NCBI RefSeq assembly: GCF_049065735.1
Contig: NZ_JBAKHD010000006.1
Span: 62,001 to 126,000 of the forward strand
Length of the DNA: 64,000 bases
DNA from: Paramesorhizobium sp049065735
GTDB lineage: Bacteria > Pseudomonadota > Alphaproteobacteria > Rhizobiales > Rhizobiaceae
Direction: 5' to 3'
Numbering within the stretch: the first letter of the stretch is position 1; each line of letters begins with the position of its first letter. The notes under the pieces are model-generated. The model did not search any database, had not been told where the DNA came from, and saw nothing but the letters and a program-made list of their open reading frames with translations. The position numbers and the translations under genes were made by a program. This document shows, piece after piece, positions 25,301 to 33,774 of this stretch.

Positions 25301-28126
25301 GTTCTCGACCTTGCCGCCGCCATTGGCGACGATGGCCTGGCCGTTGTCAACGCTGATATTGCCGGTATTCTCGGCGGTGCCGCCATTTTCGGCCTTGATC
25401 CCGATGGCATTATCGCCGGTCAGGGTGATGTTGGCGGTGTTGTCGAGATGGCCGCCATTGCGGGTGATGAAGCCGGTGACGCCGTTCTTGTCGGAGGTGA
25501 TTTCCGCGTCATTGTCGAGCTTGCTGGCGCCCTGGCCGGTATATTTGCCCGCCAGATCATATTTCCCGCCATCGACGATCCCGGCAATGCTGTTGTCGGC
25601 ATCGAGATTGATCTTCGTGTCCTTGGCGACATCGGCCTGGGCGCCGCCTTCGACCTTCACCGCGACCGCGCCTTTGCCTGTCAGATTATAGGTGCCGCTG
25701 CCGGTCTCGGCCTTCGCGCCATTGCCGGTCACATGCAGGATGGTCGAGTTTTCCCCTGACGCGGTCAGCGTCTTGCCATCGCCGCCGCCGACGCCGGCGA
25801 AATCCGCGCCGTCCTCGATACGGAACAGGGTGGAATTGTCAGTGCTGACGTCGAGATTGCTGTCGATGCCCGCAATCGCCGAATCCTTGCCGTGAATGAA
25901 GTAGCCGATCTGGTCGGAGCCTTCCTTGAAGTTCACGGAAGCGTTCTCGCCGAGCGTGATCTTGCCGCCCGCGCGCGCATGGACGCCGATGCCGCCCTGG
26001 CCGTCAAGATTGACCGTGCCGTCGATATCGGACGTCGCCTTGCCGCCCTGGATCCAGACGCCATAATTGCGCGTGTCGGTGTCCTTGTTGAACCCGCCGG
26101 AGACGTTGATCGTCGCATCCTTGGAGATATCGACATGGGTTGCGACCTTGTCGCCCAGCACATAGACGCCGCGCGCATTGACGCCGTTCAAGTCGATCTC
26201 GCCATTATGCTCGATCCGGCCTTGCACGTTTTCGGCGATAATGCCGAAATTGGCGTTGGGCGTGCCGGCGCGGTTGCCGTCAATGGTGATCTTGCCATTG
26301 TTGACCACATCGACCGTGCCCGGCTTCGTGGTGTCGCTCGATCCGGCATAAATCGCAGCGGCGCGGCCGGTCTTTGCGCCGATGGTGATTTCGGTGCCCT
26401 TTTCATTCGTCACCTTGCCGCCATCGACGGCGCGGATGCCGGTGAGGAAGGCGGAGTTGCTGTCCACATCCTCCTGCGCCTCACCCTTCTGCGACTGCGC
26501 CGTCTTGCCGATATTGATCTTGCCGCTGTTGGTGAATTCCGCGCCGTCCTGCAGATAGACGCCATCGACCATGCGGACATTCTCGGGCGAATTCACGCCG
26601 ACATTGATGACGCCCTTGTCGGTGTTGGTGCCCTTGGCATTGTCGGTGAGGATGATGCCGGCATTGCGGACATTCTCGCCCTCATTGCGGCCTTCCGGGC
26701 TCGACGCGGGGCGCGGCGAACCGCCGACATTGACGATGCCGTCATTGACGACAGTCGCGTTGTCCTGAAGCACAACGCCATTGGAGACATGCTCGCCGAC
26801 GTCAGGCTTGCCGTCCTTGCCCGGCACGAAATTCGAAATGACGCCCTTCTCGCCATTGTGCACCGCAGCATCGTCCTCACCGCGGATCGCGTGTTCGCTG
26901 TAGCGGCTGGCGAGGGTGCCGTTGTTCTCAAGCTTGGCCTTGTCCTGCAGATAGGCGATCGAATGGTTGCTGCCGCCGGTGACGTCCTCAATCGTGCGCC
27001 CCTCCGAAACGGTCACCGTCGATCCATCGGTCGCGTGGATGAGACTCCGCTCGCCCAGCGCCTGGTCCTGCACGTATTTGGGGTGGTCGGCGGGCGTGTA
27101 TTCCACGGTCACCGTCGTCCTGGTGTAAGCGCCCTCGAGCGCCGCGCGATATTTGCTTTCGATTTCCGCGGCGGTGCTGCCGGCGATCTTGCCCTGCTGG
27201 ATCTGGCCGATCAGGTAGTTGTTGTAATTGCGGAAGGTGTCGATGTCCGTCACTTCGCCCGCCGGGATCGTTTCGACCTTGCCTTCTGCGTTGATCCAGG
27301 TCGCGCCTTCCGGAATGACCGCGCCCTTGTCGAAATTGACGCCGGTGACATCCGCCTTGCGGTTAGCATTGCCCGGAGCCTCATAGTCGGAGGAGCCGAG
27401 GTCAAAGCGCGTGTTGGTATCGTAGGAAAGCGAGGAATTATCGCCCTCAACCTTGTAGGCGCTGGAGATCTTGCCGTCCTGACCAGCCTTGACAGGCATG
27501 TTCAGCGTGTTCTCGGGCGCGGTCGTTGCTCCGTTCGGATTGCCGACGGCCACCGAAAGGCTGGAGCCGTTCGAAACCGTCGCCAGGCGCGGATCGATAT
27601 AGGCCTCCTGATCGGCGTCTTTATCCCAGATCTGATAGCCGTCCTCGTTCGGGATGACGTCGAGCTTGCCGGTATCAAAGACGTTGACCGTGACGTTTTC
27701 GTGGGTCACGGGGTCGAAATAGGAAACGGTCTTGTTGCGCGCGCCGGTTGCGAGCTGTCCGGCGGGAATGGGGCCGGTCGTGCTGACCAAGCGGCCATCG
27801 GCAGCGATCTCGTTGATGGTCTTGTAGGACCAGTTCTCGCGCCCGCCCTTCACGCTCTCATAGCTGCCGCCAAGCGTATTGCCGGTGCCGTTATCGAATA
27901 CCTGCTGGCCGGCTTTGTTGTCGTTCTGCCCGGGGATTTTGACCGTCTTCGGGTCGTAATTGCCGTCCGCATAGTGGCCCGGCGCGTATTCGCCGAGCGT
28001 CTTGTCATCGGCCAGAGCCGGCCCGGCTGCGAGGCACATGACCGCAACTCCAGCCATCAGCGCCGAGATATTCTTCTTATGAGAAACGAGACCGTACGTG
28101 TTCAATTCTCTATCCTTTGCAGACAT
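22328..28126 (-). CDS. Giant autotransporter (type Va secretion) with beta-helix passenger
   Basis: 1,932-residue surface or secreted protein. Signal peptide around KKNISALMAGVAVMCLAAGPALA, preceded by a polar extension of about 16 residues. The passenger, roughly residues 40-1600, is rich in short Asn/Gly/Asp/Thr repeats of the form NxGxIxV (for example VVNDGIVNVGG, VVNNGKITIDGNRAG, VENKGDIKIGKGEGIVV) expected to coil into a parallel beta-helix. The last 290 or so residues form the autotransporter barrel (GGGVWGRVVGQRDK to terminal Trp in IGLRIKW). Two Cys lie just before the barrel (WCKDVSKNFKC). ATG 28126 is favoured; a GTG at 28144 is possible. Likely adhesin; ligand unknown. Confidence 0.93.
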   Translation of the reverse strand: MSAKDRELNTYGLVSHKKNISALMAGVAVMCLAAGPALADDKTLGEYAPGHYADGNYDPKTVKIPGQNDNKAGQQVFDNGTGNTLGGSYESVKGGRENWSYKTINEIAADGRLVSTTGPIPAGQLATGARNKTVSYFDPVTHENVTVNVFDTGKLDVIPNEDGYQIWDKDADQEAYIDPRLATVSNGSSLSVAVGNPNGATTAPENTLNMPVKAGQDGKISSAYKVEGDNSSLSYDTNTRFDLGSSDYEAPGNANRKADVTGVNFDKGAVIPEGATWINAEGKVETIPAGEVTDIDTFRNYNNYLIGQIQQGKIAGSTAAEIESKYRAALEGAYTRTTVTVEYTPADHPKYVQDQALGERSLIHATDGSTVTVSEGRTIEDVTGGSNHSIAYLQDKAKLENNGTLASRYSEHAIRGEDDAAVHNGEKGVISNFVPGKDGKPDVGEHVSNGVVLQDNATVVNDGIVNVGGSPRPASSPEGRNEGENVRNAGIILTDNAKGTNTDKGVINVGVNSPENVRMVDGVYLQDGAEFTNSGKINIGKTAQSQKGEAQEDVDSNSAFLTGIRAVDGGKVTNEKGTEITIGAKTGRAAAIYAGSSDTTKPGTVDVVNNGKITIDGNRAGTPNANFGIIAENVQGRIEHNGEIDLNGVNARGVYVLGDKVATHVDISKDATINVSGGFNKDTDTRNYGVWIQGGKATSDIDGTVNLDGQGGIGVHARAGGKITLGENASVNFKEGSDQIGYFIHGKDSAIAGIDSNLDVSTDNSTLFRIEDGADFAGVGGGDGKTLTASGENSTILHVTGNGAKAETGSGTYNLTGKGAVAVKVEGGAQADVAKDTKINLDADNSIAGIVDGGKYDLAGKYTGQGASKLDNDAEITSDKNGVTGFITRNGGHLDNTANITLTGDNAIGIKAENGGTAENTGNISVDNGQAIVANGGGKVENKGDIKIGKGEGIVVHDRATVNNTSKVTIGEGTGVRLEDNGVFNNAESGTITVDKGTGILVQNTTGEESMARISNEADITVKDGTAGVHIRDGAALDGKDFSGTLTVGGSAHGVLIGKDAAGLRLGDVNVKVTGSGNGIENEAETGNVELQGTVIDVYNNGSGIRTGTSFTSNSSATVNVHGDGGTGFRFEKADGSATSNPLVIGKDYKIALKDTSANATGVHVNTTGTAVVDSVLDDQGTGNTAVNIANAGVTSVGGDISVNTKAGSGGTGIVIGKADAAFTDGKVTVGASGGSALVVKDAGKGVLHTGTFVSASDAAVVDLSPSNGTTFISAGTITAKAHDAVAIQGGAGNDTIALMDGSQTTGIVRGGDGTDTIEWVGGRLVGSIEMGAGDNEKLTIVGRDLSTVYHLDGGAGSGDTLTLADVNYFGGTLDADDAFGKRVKGVNLGSDWENINLVSGTKFTLTDNLIYGNRLVLDGTSTLFAGNNVRATLGTAGSSFLNAGTVDLTNGSYSLADTVTVNGDYRGVAGSSIVLNTYLGADNSPTDKLIVTGGTEGETALNILRDPQSRGAQTKGDGIQVVRVDDDSASNAVFTAPTMYAGAYEYNLFQGGISNPSDGDWYLRSARSTGAQTVGVYGDTLARFGADTIGTLQQRTGGRIWKNDLKPAETVWCKDVSKNFKCELTPEQNGVYADSTGQSVLYGGGVWGRVVGQRDKLGAAIGSDYDRDLWFAQAGVEGVISENERGVWVGGIFGTYGKQKVDIDVSPLPAKPSVARYGQIDTEGYGIGGNLTWLGDNGLYFDGVAQYMWYRSDLTATGFSPLAEGNDGYSYSFSGEVGKRIEMGNGWNIVPQAQLVYTRAKFDGFNFANPDPQNPAGVDVTGGEGESLRGRIGVRIENLYNWTGADNALRRIQTYGIVNLHYEFLDGGKVKVAGDTIGQRSDRLWGEVGLGTSISLTENTSLYGEARYSTSLENFGDSHSYSGNIGLRIKW

Positions 28127-28202
28127 ACAGGGCCGTTCGCGCACGTCGAAGACGTCACGCGTTCGAGGACAAGCAAAAATGGATGGGGAAGAGGGTTGTC
28201 CC

Positions 28203-28246
28203 GTATCGTATACTTCTCAAACGTCTTTTTAGACGCGAGACGATAC
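28203..28246 (-). promoter_or_regulatory. Nested hairpin in probable autotransporter leader
   Basis: Outer arms GTATCGT (28203-28209) and ACGATAC (28240-28246) enclose inner arms CGTCT (28222-28226) and AGACG (28231-28235) with a TTTT loop. It lies 77-120 bp upstream of the start codon, so it would be in the 5' UTR if the promoter is in the AT-rich region farther up. Function unknown. Confidence 0.35.
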
Positions 28247-28789
28247 CAAACCGCACGCGTAGATGACTTGTTCAGCCACTACGACAACATGGCATTCACC
28301 ATGAAGGCCCCCATTACAAGGCATGACTCGCCTACCAACGCCGGGTACGTAGTGTCAACCCGCACTGATTGTATAAGAGGGACATAATATTTGAGCCGCA
28401 GGCACTGGGCCCCATCGGGGAAAAAGGTGGAGAACAAGAATTTCGCGGCTATATTGGCCGCCGCCTGTTGAGCGCTAATAAAATTCCTTACCCATCGGTA
28501 AATAGAGTGTTGTTGAACAATCGACGTGTCGTATTTGTGTAAAATAAATGTCAAATTCAACTTATCGGGGCATGTTGCGATGCAGCAACAGGGGCGAACG
28601 GATACCCTATAATGTGCGAGGAAACCGGCGCTTTCCGCATGGGAAGGGACCGCGGGCCGTCGGGGCGCGCGAAGCGGACAATTACACGGCAAAACTTACC
28701 TACCCCGCGAAATCCGTCTATGCGCCAACGGGAGTTAATGCGACAATCCGCCACATGAATTAGCTGCGGAATTTGTTGCCGCGACGAAA

Positions 28790-28824
28790 ACCACGAAAAA
28801 GCCAAACATCCCGTTTCCGGGATG
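28790..28824 (-). terminator. Terminator of the hisJQMP-hutH2-oxidase operon
   Basis: Perfect 7-bp stem CATCCCG/CGGGATG with a 4-nt loop (28807-28824), followed on the minus strand by TTTGGCTTTTT. It lies 36 bp beyond the oxidase stop. Confidence 0.65.
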
Positions 28825-28859
28825 ATTCGCCCGTGTCGCCGTCTAAAACACAATTTGCA

Positions 28860-30023
28860 CTATGCAATCGCCGCCCGCTTCGCCACGAATGCGTCCATCG
28901 CGGCAAAGGACAAGGCCGAGACCGGCAGCGCCGTGCCGCCGTCGAGCGCGAGGTCGGCAAGAATTTCGCCGACGACGCTCGTAAACTTGAAGCCGTGGCC
29001 CGAACAGGGCGATGCGACGACGATACGGGGATCGCCCGGCAGGAGATCGATCAGGAAATCCTCGCTTGGCAGCATCGTATAGCGGCAGGTGACCGCGTTG
29101 ACGCGCAGGCCAGCCGCGGCGGGCAGGCGTTTGCCGATAAAGCCGTCGAGAAGAGCGGTATCCCTTTGATTGACGGGCGGGTTCGGCTCATTCGGATTGA
29201 TTGGTTCAAGGAAATGCGCGTGACGCCCGACCTTGACGCCATCGGCGCCGATAGCGGGGAAGCCGAAATAGGAGCCGCCCTCCCCCTCGTCGCGCAAAAA
29301 GCAGGGCATGCGCTCGGGCCGGGTCACGAAGCCGTCGCGCGGCTGATACCAGGCGACCACTTGCCGGATCGGCTGAGCATGTTTCGCCAGAGCTGGCACC
29401 AGCTCGGATATCCACGCGCCGGTCGAGACGATGATCTTCTTCGCCCGGTAGCGCGCATTGGCGGAAACCACGGTGACGCCGGTATCGTCGGGCTCGATTG
29501 CGGTGATTTTCTCGCCAAAATGGAGCACCGCACCGTCTTGCGCCGCCAGTTTCAGATAACCGGCAATGGCCGCTTCCGGGCGTAAGTAACCGCCACGCGG
29601 ATCGAAAATGGCGATTTCATCGGGATCGAGCTGGAAGGCAGGAAAGCGTATCGCCATTTCCGCGGGGTCCAGCACCTCATGCGCCAGACCATGCAGATGA
29701 CAGGAAGCGCGCGTGCCCGCGACGATCTTGCTATCCGGCTTGCCGATCTGGAGCACACCGGTTTCAGTCAGGATATCGGCTCGAAGCCGCCCTTCCAGCG
29801 CCCGCCAGTTGCGATAGGCGCGCTTCAGCAGCGGTACATAGGAAGGGTCCTCGAAATAGCCGAGGCGGATGAGGCGGCTGTCGCCGTGCGAGGAGCTCAA
29901 GGCATGGGCGGGATGAAAGGCCTCGATGCCGATGGCCCTGACCCCGCGCGCCGAAAGATAGGAAAGCGCCGCGCTTCCCATGGCGCCAAGACCGATAACC
30001 GCAACGTCGTATTGAGTGGTCAT
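28860..30023 (-). CDS. FAD-dependent amine oxidase, monomeric sarcosine oxidase / N-methyltryptophan oxidase family
   Basis: 387-residue DAO-family flavoenzyme. Dinucleotide motif VAVIGLGAMGSAALSYLSARG at the N-terminus and the MSOX/MTOX signature SSSHGDSRLIRLGY follow. The Cys in AVTCRYTMLPSEDFLID aligns with the Cys that covalently binds FAD in monomeric sarcosine oxidase; SPCSGHGFKF is the C-terminal FAD loop. It would oxidise a secondary or N-methyl amino acid, giving H2O2. ATG 30023 follows AAGGACC and is 10 bp after the HutH-like gene. The operon suggests the substrate is an amino acid related to histidine, for example an N-methylated derivative (inference). Confidence 0.87.
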   Translation of the reverse strand: MTTQYDVAVIGLGAMGSAALSYLSARGVRAIGIEAFHPAHALSSSHGDSRLIRLGYFEDPSYVPLLKRAYRNWRALEGRLRADILTETGVLQIGKPDSKIVAGTRASCHLHGLAHEVLDPAEMAIRFPAFQLDPDEIAIFDPRGGYLRPEAAIAGYLKLAAQDGAVLHFGEKITAIEPDDTGVTVVSANARYRAKKIIVSTGAWISELVPALAKHAQPIRQVVAWYQPRDGFVTRPERMPCFLRDEGEGGSYFGFPAIGADGVKVGRHAHFLEPINPNEPNPPVNQRDTALLDGFIGKRLPAAAGLRVNAVTCRYTMLPSEDFLIDLLPGDPRIVVASPCSGHGFKFTSVVGEILADLALDGGTALPVSALSFAAMDAFVAKRAAIA

Positions 30024-30033
30024 GATGGTCCTT

Positions 30034-31527
30034 TCAACCAAAGGCGGGCGGCGCAGTATCGCGGATCAGGCGCCGCAGCGACTCTATATCGCCATGGAGC
30101 GGCCGGTCGTCGGCGTAATGGGAAACATGGTTTCGCACAAGCCTGTGGATCGCCTCGGTGCCGGGTGCGCGAGCCGCCGTCCCCGCGAGGAAATCATGGG
30201 CTTGCGCCGCCGCCATCAGCTCGATTGCGACAATATATTCGGCATTGTCGAGGACCGAGAGCAGCTTGTTCGCCGCCGCCGTCGGGTGCGCGAGGAAATC
30301 CTCCTGCAGACCGGAGGTCAGGCCGCCATCGGTCGAGGCGGGCGCGGCGAGCCGCCGGTTCTCGTTGGCGAGCGCGGCGGCGGTGTATTGCGCGATCATG
30401 AAGCCCGAATGACTGCCCGCATCGCTGGCGAGAAAGGGCGGCAGACCGCTGACAAGCGGATTGACGAGCCGGTCCATGCGCCGCTCGCTCATGGCCGAAA
30501 CCTGCGCAATGGCGATGGCGAGGCTGTCCGCCGCCTGCCCGAGCGCCGGGGCGACCGCATGGGCCTGCGACGATACGATGGGGTTGTCCGGTGTGCCGGA
30601 AACGGTGGGATTATCGGTGACGGAGGCAAGCTCCTGATCGACGATACGGGCGGAATTGTCGAAGACATCGCGCGCTGCCCCATGCGCGTGCGAGACAGAA
30701 CGCAAGCTCAGCGCATCCTGCGTCCGCCTTCCCTCGGCTGCTGCGATGAGACCGCTTCCCGAGAGACGGGCACGGAGGGACGCGCCGACCTGTGCAATCC
30801 CCGCCGATGGCCGTAGCGCCAGCACGGCCTCGTCAAAGGCGGCGATCTGACAGCCCGCCGCTTCCAGCGTCAGCGCGGCAATCGCATCGAGCCAGTCGAG
30901 CAGATGCTCAACGCGGGCGAGCGCGACGGCGGAGAGACCGGTGGCGCAGGCCGTGCCGTTGACGAGGCTGAGACCCTCCTTGGCTCCGAGCACTAAGGGT
31001 TCAAGTCCTATGGCTGGCAGCGCATCCCCTCCGGCGAGACGCTTGCCCCGCACAACCGCGCTCCCCTCCCCGATCAACACTAGGGCGATATGCGCATTAT
31101 GAGTGAGATATCCCGCCGAGCCTTTCGAGGGCACGTCGGGAATGCAGTCACTCTCGATAAGGGCCAGCAGATGGCGGACGATTTCCGGTCGCACACCGGA
31201 ATGACCATGTGCGAAATTATTGACTTGCGCGGCGATGATGGCGCGAACCTCGCGGGGCGCCAGCAATTCGCCCACGCCACAAGCGTGGCTGAGCACGATA
31301 TTGCGCGACAGCCGGGCCTGTGCGGTTCGGTCAACCACGGTGTCCGAGAGCGCGCCGACGCCAGTGTTGACGCCGTAAGCGCGAACCCCTGTCTCGACAA
31401 TCCGCGCGACGATGCGGCTCGCATACGACACCCGTTCCCAGGCGGCGTCGGACAAGGCCAGCGTCTCGCCTTCGCCGACGCGGGCCACATCGCGCCAGGT
31501 CAGTGCGCTTTCGATGGAGACGGTCAT
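30034..31527 (-). CDS. HutH-like aromatic amino acid lyase paralogue lacking the MIO triad
   Basis: 497-residue member of the HAL/PAL fold family. Conserved: Tyr51 (YGVNTGVG), His81 (SHACGVG), Asn190 (GLSLVNGT), Gln270, Arg276 and Glu409 (LQEDF). The cofactor loop reads KGSAGYLTHNAH (about 135-146), whereas true HutH in this window reads KGSVGASGDLAPLAH; exactly Ala-Ser-Gly, the source of the MIO electrophile, is absent. The Tyr of the QDPY motif is Leu273 here. It cannot be a normal ammonia-lyase by this mechanism. It overlaps the ABC ATPase by four bases and precedes the oxidase, so is co-transcribed with transport. Called hutH2 informally; function unknown. Confidence 0.85.
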   Translation of the reverse strand: MTVSIESALTWRDVARVGEGETLALSDAAWERVSYASRIVARIVETGVRAYGVNTGVGALSDTVVDRTAQARLSRNIVLSHACGVGELLAPREVRAIIAAQVNNFAHGHSGVRPEIVRHLLALIESDCIPDVPSKGSAGYLTHNAHIALVLIGEGSAVVRGKRLAGGDALPAIGLEPLVLGAKEGLSLVNGTACATGLSAVALARVEHLLDWLDAIAALTLEAAGCQIAAFDEAVLALRPSAGIAQVGASLRARLSGSGLIAAAEGRRTQDALSLRSVSHAHGAARDVFDNSARIVDQELASVTDNPTVSGTPDNPIVSSQAHAVAPALGQAADSLAIAIAQVSAMSERRMDRLVNPLVSGLPPFLASDAGSHSGFMIAQYTAAALANENRRLAAPASTDGGLTSGLQEDFLAHPTAAANKLLSVLDNAEYIVAIELMAAAQAHDFLAGTAARAPGTEAIHRLVRNHVSHYADDRPLHGDIESLRRLIRDTAPPAFG

Positions 31528-32300
31528 TGCGGATTTCCGAAATGGCCAATGAACTGCCGGAAAGCCGGGGAAGCGCCTCCCCCGAACATTTCATCCGGTG
31601 CGCCGCTGCTTTCGATCAGGCCCTCTTTCATGAAGACCACGCGGTTCGAGACGTTACGGGCAAAGCTCATCTCATGCGTCACGACCAGCATTGTCATGCC
31701 CTCCTCCGCCAGCGCCCGCATGACGCGCAGCACTTCGCCGACGAGTTCCGGGTCGAGGGCCGAGGTCGGCTCGTCGAACAGCATCACCTTCGGCTTCATG
31801 GCGAGCGCCCGGGCGATGGCGGCGCGCTGCTGCTGGCCGCCCGAGAGATGGGCCGGATAGGCGTGGCGCTTGTCGGCAATGCCCACCTTTTCAAGCAGCG
31901 CCTCGGCTTCCGCTACGCATTCGGCGCGCGGGCGCTTCAGCACATGGACCGGGCCTTCGATAATATTCTGCAGGATGGTCATATGGGACCAGAGGTTGAA
32001 GGTCTGGAACACCATGCCGAGCTCGGCGCGGATATGGTCCACCTGCTTCTGGCTCGCCGGATAGCGCTTGCCGCCCTTCTCGATCATGCGGATTTCCTCG
32101 CCATCGACGAAAACTTGGCCCTGACTGGCGGTTTCCAGAAGGTTGATGCAGCGCAGGAAGGTGGATTTGCCGGAGCCCGAAGCGCCGAGCAGCGAGATCA
32201 CGTCGCCATCTTGCGCCTCGAGCGAAATGCCCTTCAGCACCTCATGCGCGCCGAAGCTCTTGCGGATATTGCGAACGACAAGTCGGGTAGCGCCTGACAT
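31524..32300 (-). CDS. Polar amino acid ABC transporter ATPase (HisP/GlnQ-like)
   Basis: 258-residue ATPase of the PAAT family. Walker A LLGASGSGKSTFLRC, Q-loop MVFQTFNLW, signature LSGGQQQRAA, Walker B VMLFDEP, D-loop SALDPE and H-loop VVTHEM are all canonical. The insertion GKRYPASQKQVDHIRAELG resembles HisP more than GlnQ. ATG 32300 is chosen because the family begins here; the reading frame stays open upstream through the permease gene, but that part is an antiframe artefact. Gap of 5 bp from the permease. Placed in the hut locus, histidine or a close analogue is the likely cargo. Confidence 0.92.
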   Translation of the reverse strand: MSGATRLVVRNIRKSFGAHEVLKGISLEAQDGDVISLLGASGSGKSTFLRCINLLETASQGQVFVDGEEIRMIEKGGKRYPASQKQVDHIRAELGMVFQTFNLWSHMTILQNIIEGPVHVLKRPRAECVAEAEALLEKVGIADKRHAYPAHLSGGQQQRAAIARALAMKPKVMLFDEPTSALDPELVGEVLRVMRALAEEGMTMLVVTHEMSFARNVSNRVVFMKEGLIESSGAPDEMFGGGASPAFRQFIGHFGNPQ

Positions 32301-32305
32301 CGATG

Positions 32306-33013
32306 TTATCCTTGGGCCTTGAGCGCCGGGGCGGCGCGGCGATGACGGGAAAGCCGGTATTCGAGAAGGCTCATCGCCTGCAGAATGATGAAATTGAGGA
32401 CGAGATAGATGATCGCCGCGCACAGAAATACTTCCATCGTGCGATAGGTTTGCGAGATCAGCCGCTGCGCCACGCCGGTCACTTCCCAAACGGTGACGAG
32501 GCTGGCGAGCGCCGTCGATTTCATCATCAGCACGATCTCGGTGGAATAGGCCGGTAGCGCGTGGCGCAAGGCGATGGGCGCAATGATGCGCCGCACCAGC
32601 AGGAAGCCCGACATGCCGATGGAGCGCGCCGCCTCGATCTCTCGCGGCGAGACCGCGCGGATGCCGCCCCGGAAGATCTCCGCCGTATAGCCCGCCGTGC
32701 AGAGCGAAAGCGAAAGCACCGCGCAGACGACCGGCTCGCGCAAGGCGGGCCACAGGAATGAGTAGCGGATGAACCCGAACTGGCCGAGCCCGTAGAAGAC
32801 GAGGAACATCTGGATCAGCAGCGGCGAGCCGCGAAAGACGAAAATGTAGCCCTTGGCGACACCCGACAGGATCGGATTGCCGGAAACGCGCATCCAGACG
32901 ATGACAAGCGCCAGCAGGCCGCCGAAAAAGATCGACAGGAAGAACAGAAGCAGCGTCACCGGCACGGCCTTGATGAGCGTGACCATGGTTTGCGTGAGGA
33001 AGGCGATATCCAT
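32306..33013 (-). CDS. Polar amino acid ABC transporter permease (HisM-like)
   Basis: 235-residue inner-membrane permease with about five helices. N-terminal helix VTLLLFFLSIFFGGLLALVIVW, the family motif IFVFRGSPLLIQMFLVFYGLGQ and the EAA loop EIEAARSIGMSGFLLVRRI. It pairs with the permease at 33023; 9-bp gap. Confidence 0.92.
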   Translation of the reverse strand: MDIAFLTQTMVTLIKAVPVTLLLFFLSIFFGGLLALVIVWMRVSGNPILSGVAKGYIFVFRGSPLLIQMFLVFYGLGQFGFIRYSFLWPALREPVVCAVLSLSLCTAGYTAEIFRGGIRAVSPREIEAARSIGMSGFLLVRRIIAPIALRHALPAYSTEIVLMMKSTALASLVTVWEVTGVAQRLISQTYRTMEVFLCAAIIYLVLNFIILQAMSLLEYRLSRHRRAAPALKAQG

Positions 33014-33022
33014 GGCCGGTCC

Positions 33023-33748
33023 TCACACCTTGCCCATGCCGGACGCCGGCATGCTGCGGTTTGCCCGCCGTTCCGCGCCGTTGAACACCCGGTCGGAAAG
33101 GCTGGTCAGAATGAGATAAAGGCAGCCGCCCGCGATGAAGAACAGGAAATATTGCCGCGTCGAGCCGGCGGCCACCTGGGACGTACGCATCAGTTCGGCA
33201 AGGCCGGTCACGGAGATCAGCGCCGAATCCTTAAGGCTCAGCTGCCAGACATTGCCGAGGCCGGGAATGGCGTAGCGTAGCACCTGAGGAATGATGATGC
33301 GGCGAAAGCGCAAGCCGCGATGCATCCCGATTGCGAGCGCCGCCTCGATTTCGCCTTTGGCGATGGCGAGATAGGCGCCACGGTAGACCTCCGCCTGATA
33401 GGCGCCGGAGATAATCCCGACCGCGAGCGCCCCGGCGGCGAAGGATGGCAGGCCGAGAAAGCCTTCATAACCCATGGATTGGCCGATGGCCGTCACCGCC
33501 GATGAGCCGCCGAAATAGATGAGATAGATGATCAGAAGTTCCGGCACGCCGCGGAAGACGGTGGTGTAGATGTTTCCGAGCACCGCGAGGAGCATATTGC
33601 CGGAAAGCTTCGCCCAAGCGACCATCGCGCCCAGCACCGCGCCGATGGCAAGCGCGGTTGCGGTGACGGCAAGCGTCATCAGCGTGCCTGCCAGAAGCAT
33701 CGCGCCCCATCCGGTCGGGCCGAAACCGAGAAGTTGCAAGGTTGCCAT
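33023..33748 (-). CDS. Polar amino acid ABC transporter permease (HisQ-like)
   Basis: 241-residue permease, partner of the HisM-like subunit. VFRGVPELLIIYLIYFGGS corresponds to the PAAT fRGtPlLvQ motif, and the EAA loop is EIEAALAIGMHRGLRFRRI. It is separated from the binding-protein gene by 177 bp that hold a family A palindromic element. Confidence 0.92.
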   Translation of the reverse strand: MATLQLLGFGPTGWGAMLLAGTLMTLAVTATALAIGAVLGAMVAWAKLSGNMLLAVLGNIYTTVFRGVPELLIIYLIYFGGSSAVTAIGQSMGYEGFLGLPSFAAGALAVGIISGAYQAEVYRGAYLAIAKGEIEAALAIGMHRGLRFRRIIIPQVLRYAIPGLGNVWQLSLKDSALISVTGLAELMRTSQVAAGSTRQYFLFFIAGGCLYLILTSLSDRVFNGAERRANRSMPASGMGKV

Positions 33749-33774
33749 CGTGTTGGTTCCTTATCGCAGCACCC

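Larger units (their letters stand above)
28127..28859. other. 733-bp upstream region of the autotransporter
   Basis: No credible gene. It contains a nested hairpin (28203-28246) in the probable 5' leader of the autotransporter, an AT-richer stretch at about 28480-28560 where promoters may lie, and a terminator hairpin (28807-28824) for the operon ending at 28860. It is unusually long for this compact window. Confidence 0.55.

Noticed and set aside
25892..28387. An 831-codon open frame on the plus strand through the autotransporter gene
   Set aside because: It lies antisense to a well-supported autotransporter with signal peptide and barrel. Composition is that of a reverse-strand shadow in repetitive GC-rich DNA; no domain was recognised.
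28127..28859. Phase-variable promoter or site-specific inversion upstream of the autotransporter
   Set aside because: No homopolymer tract, short tandem repeat or inverted recombination site long enough was found; only short hairpins.
31524..33026. A single 500-codon frame spanning permease and ATPase
   Set aside because: Its first half is an out-of-frame reading of the permease gene at 32306-33013 (Arg/His-rich, no family). The ATPase starts at 32300.
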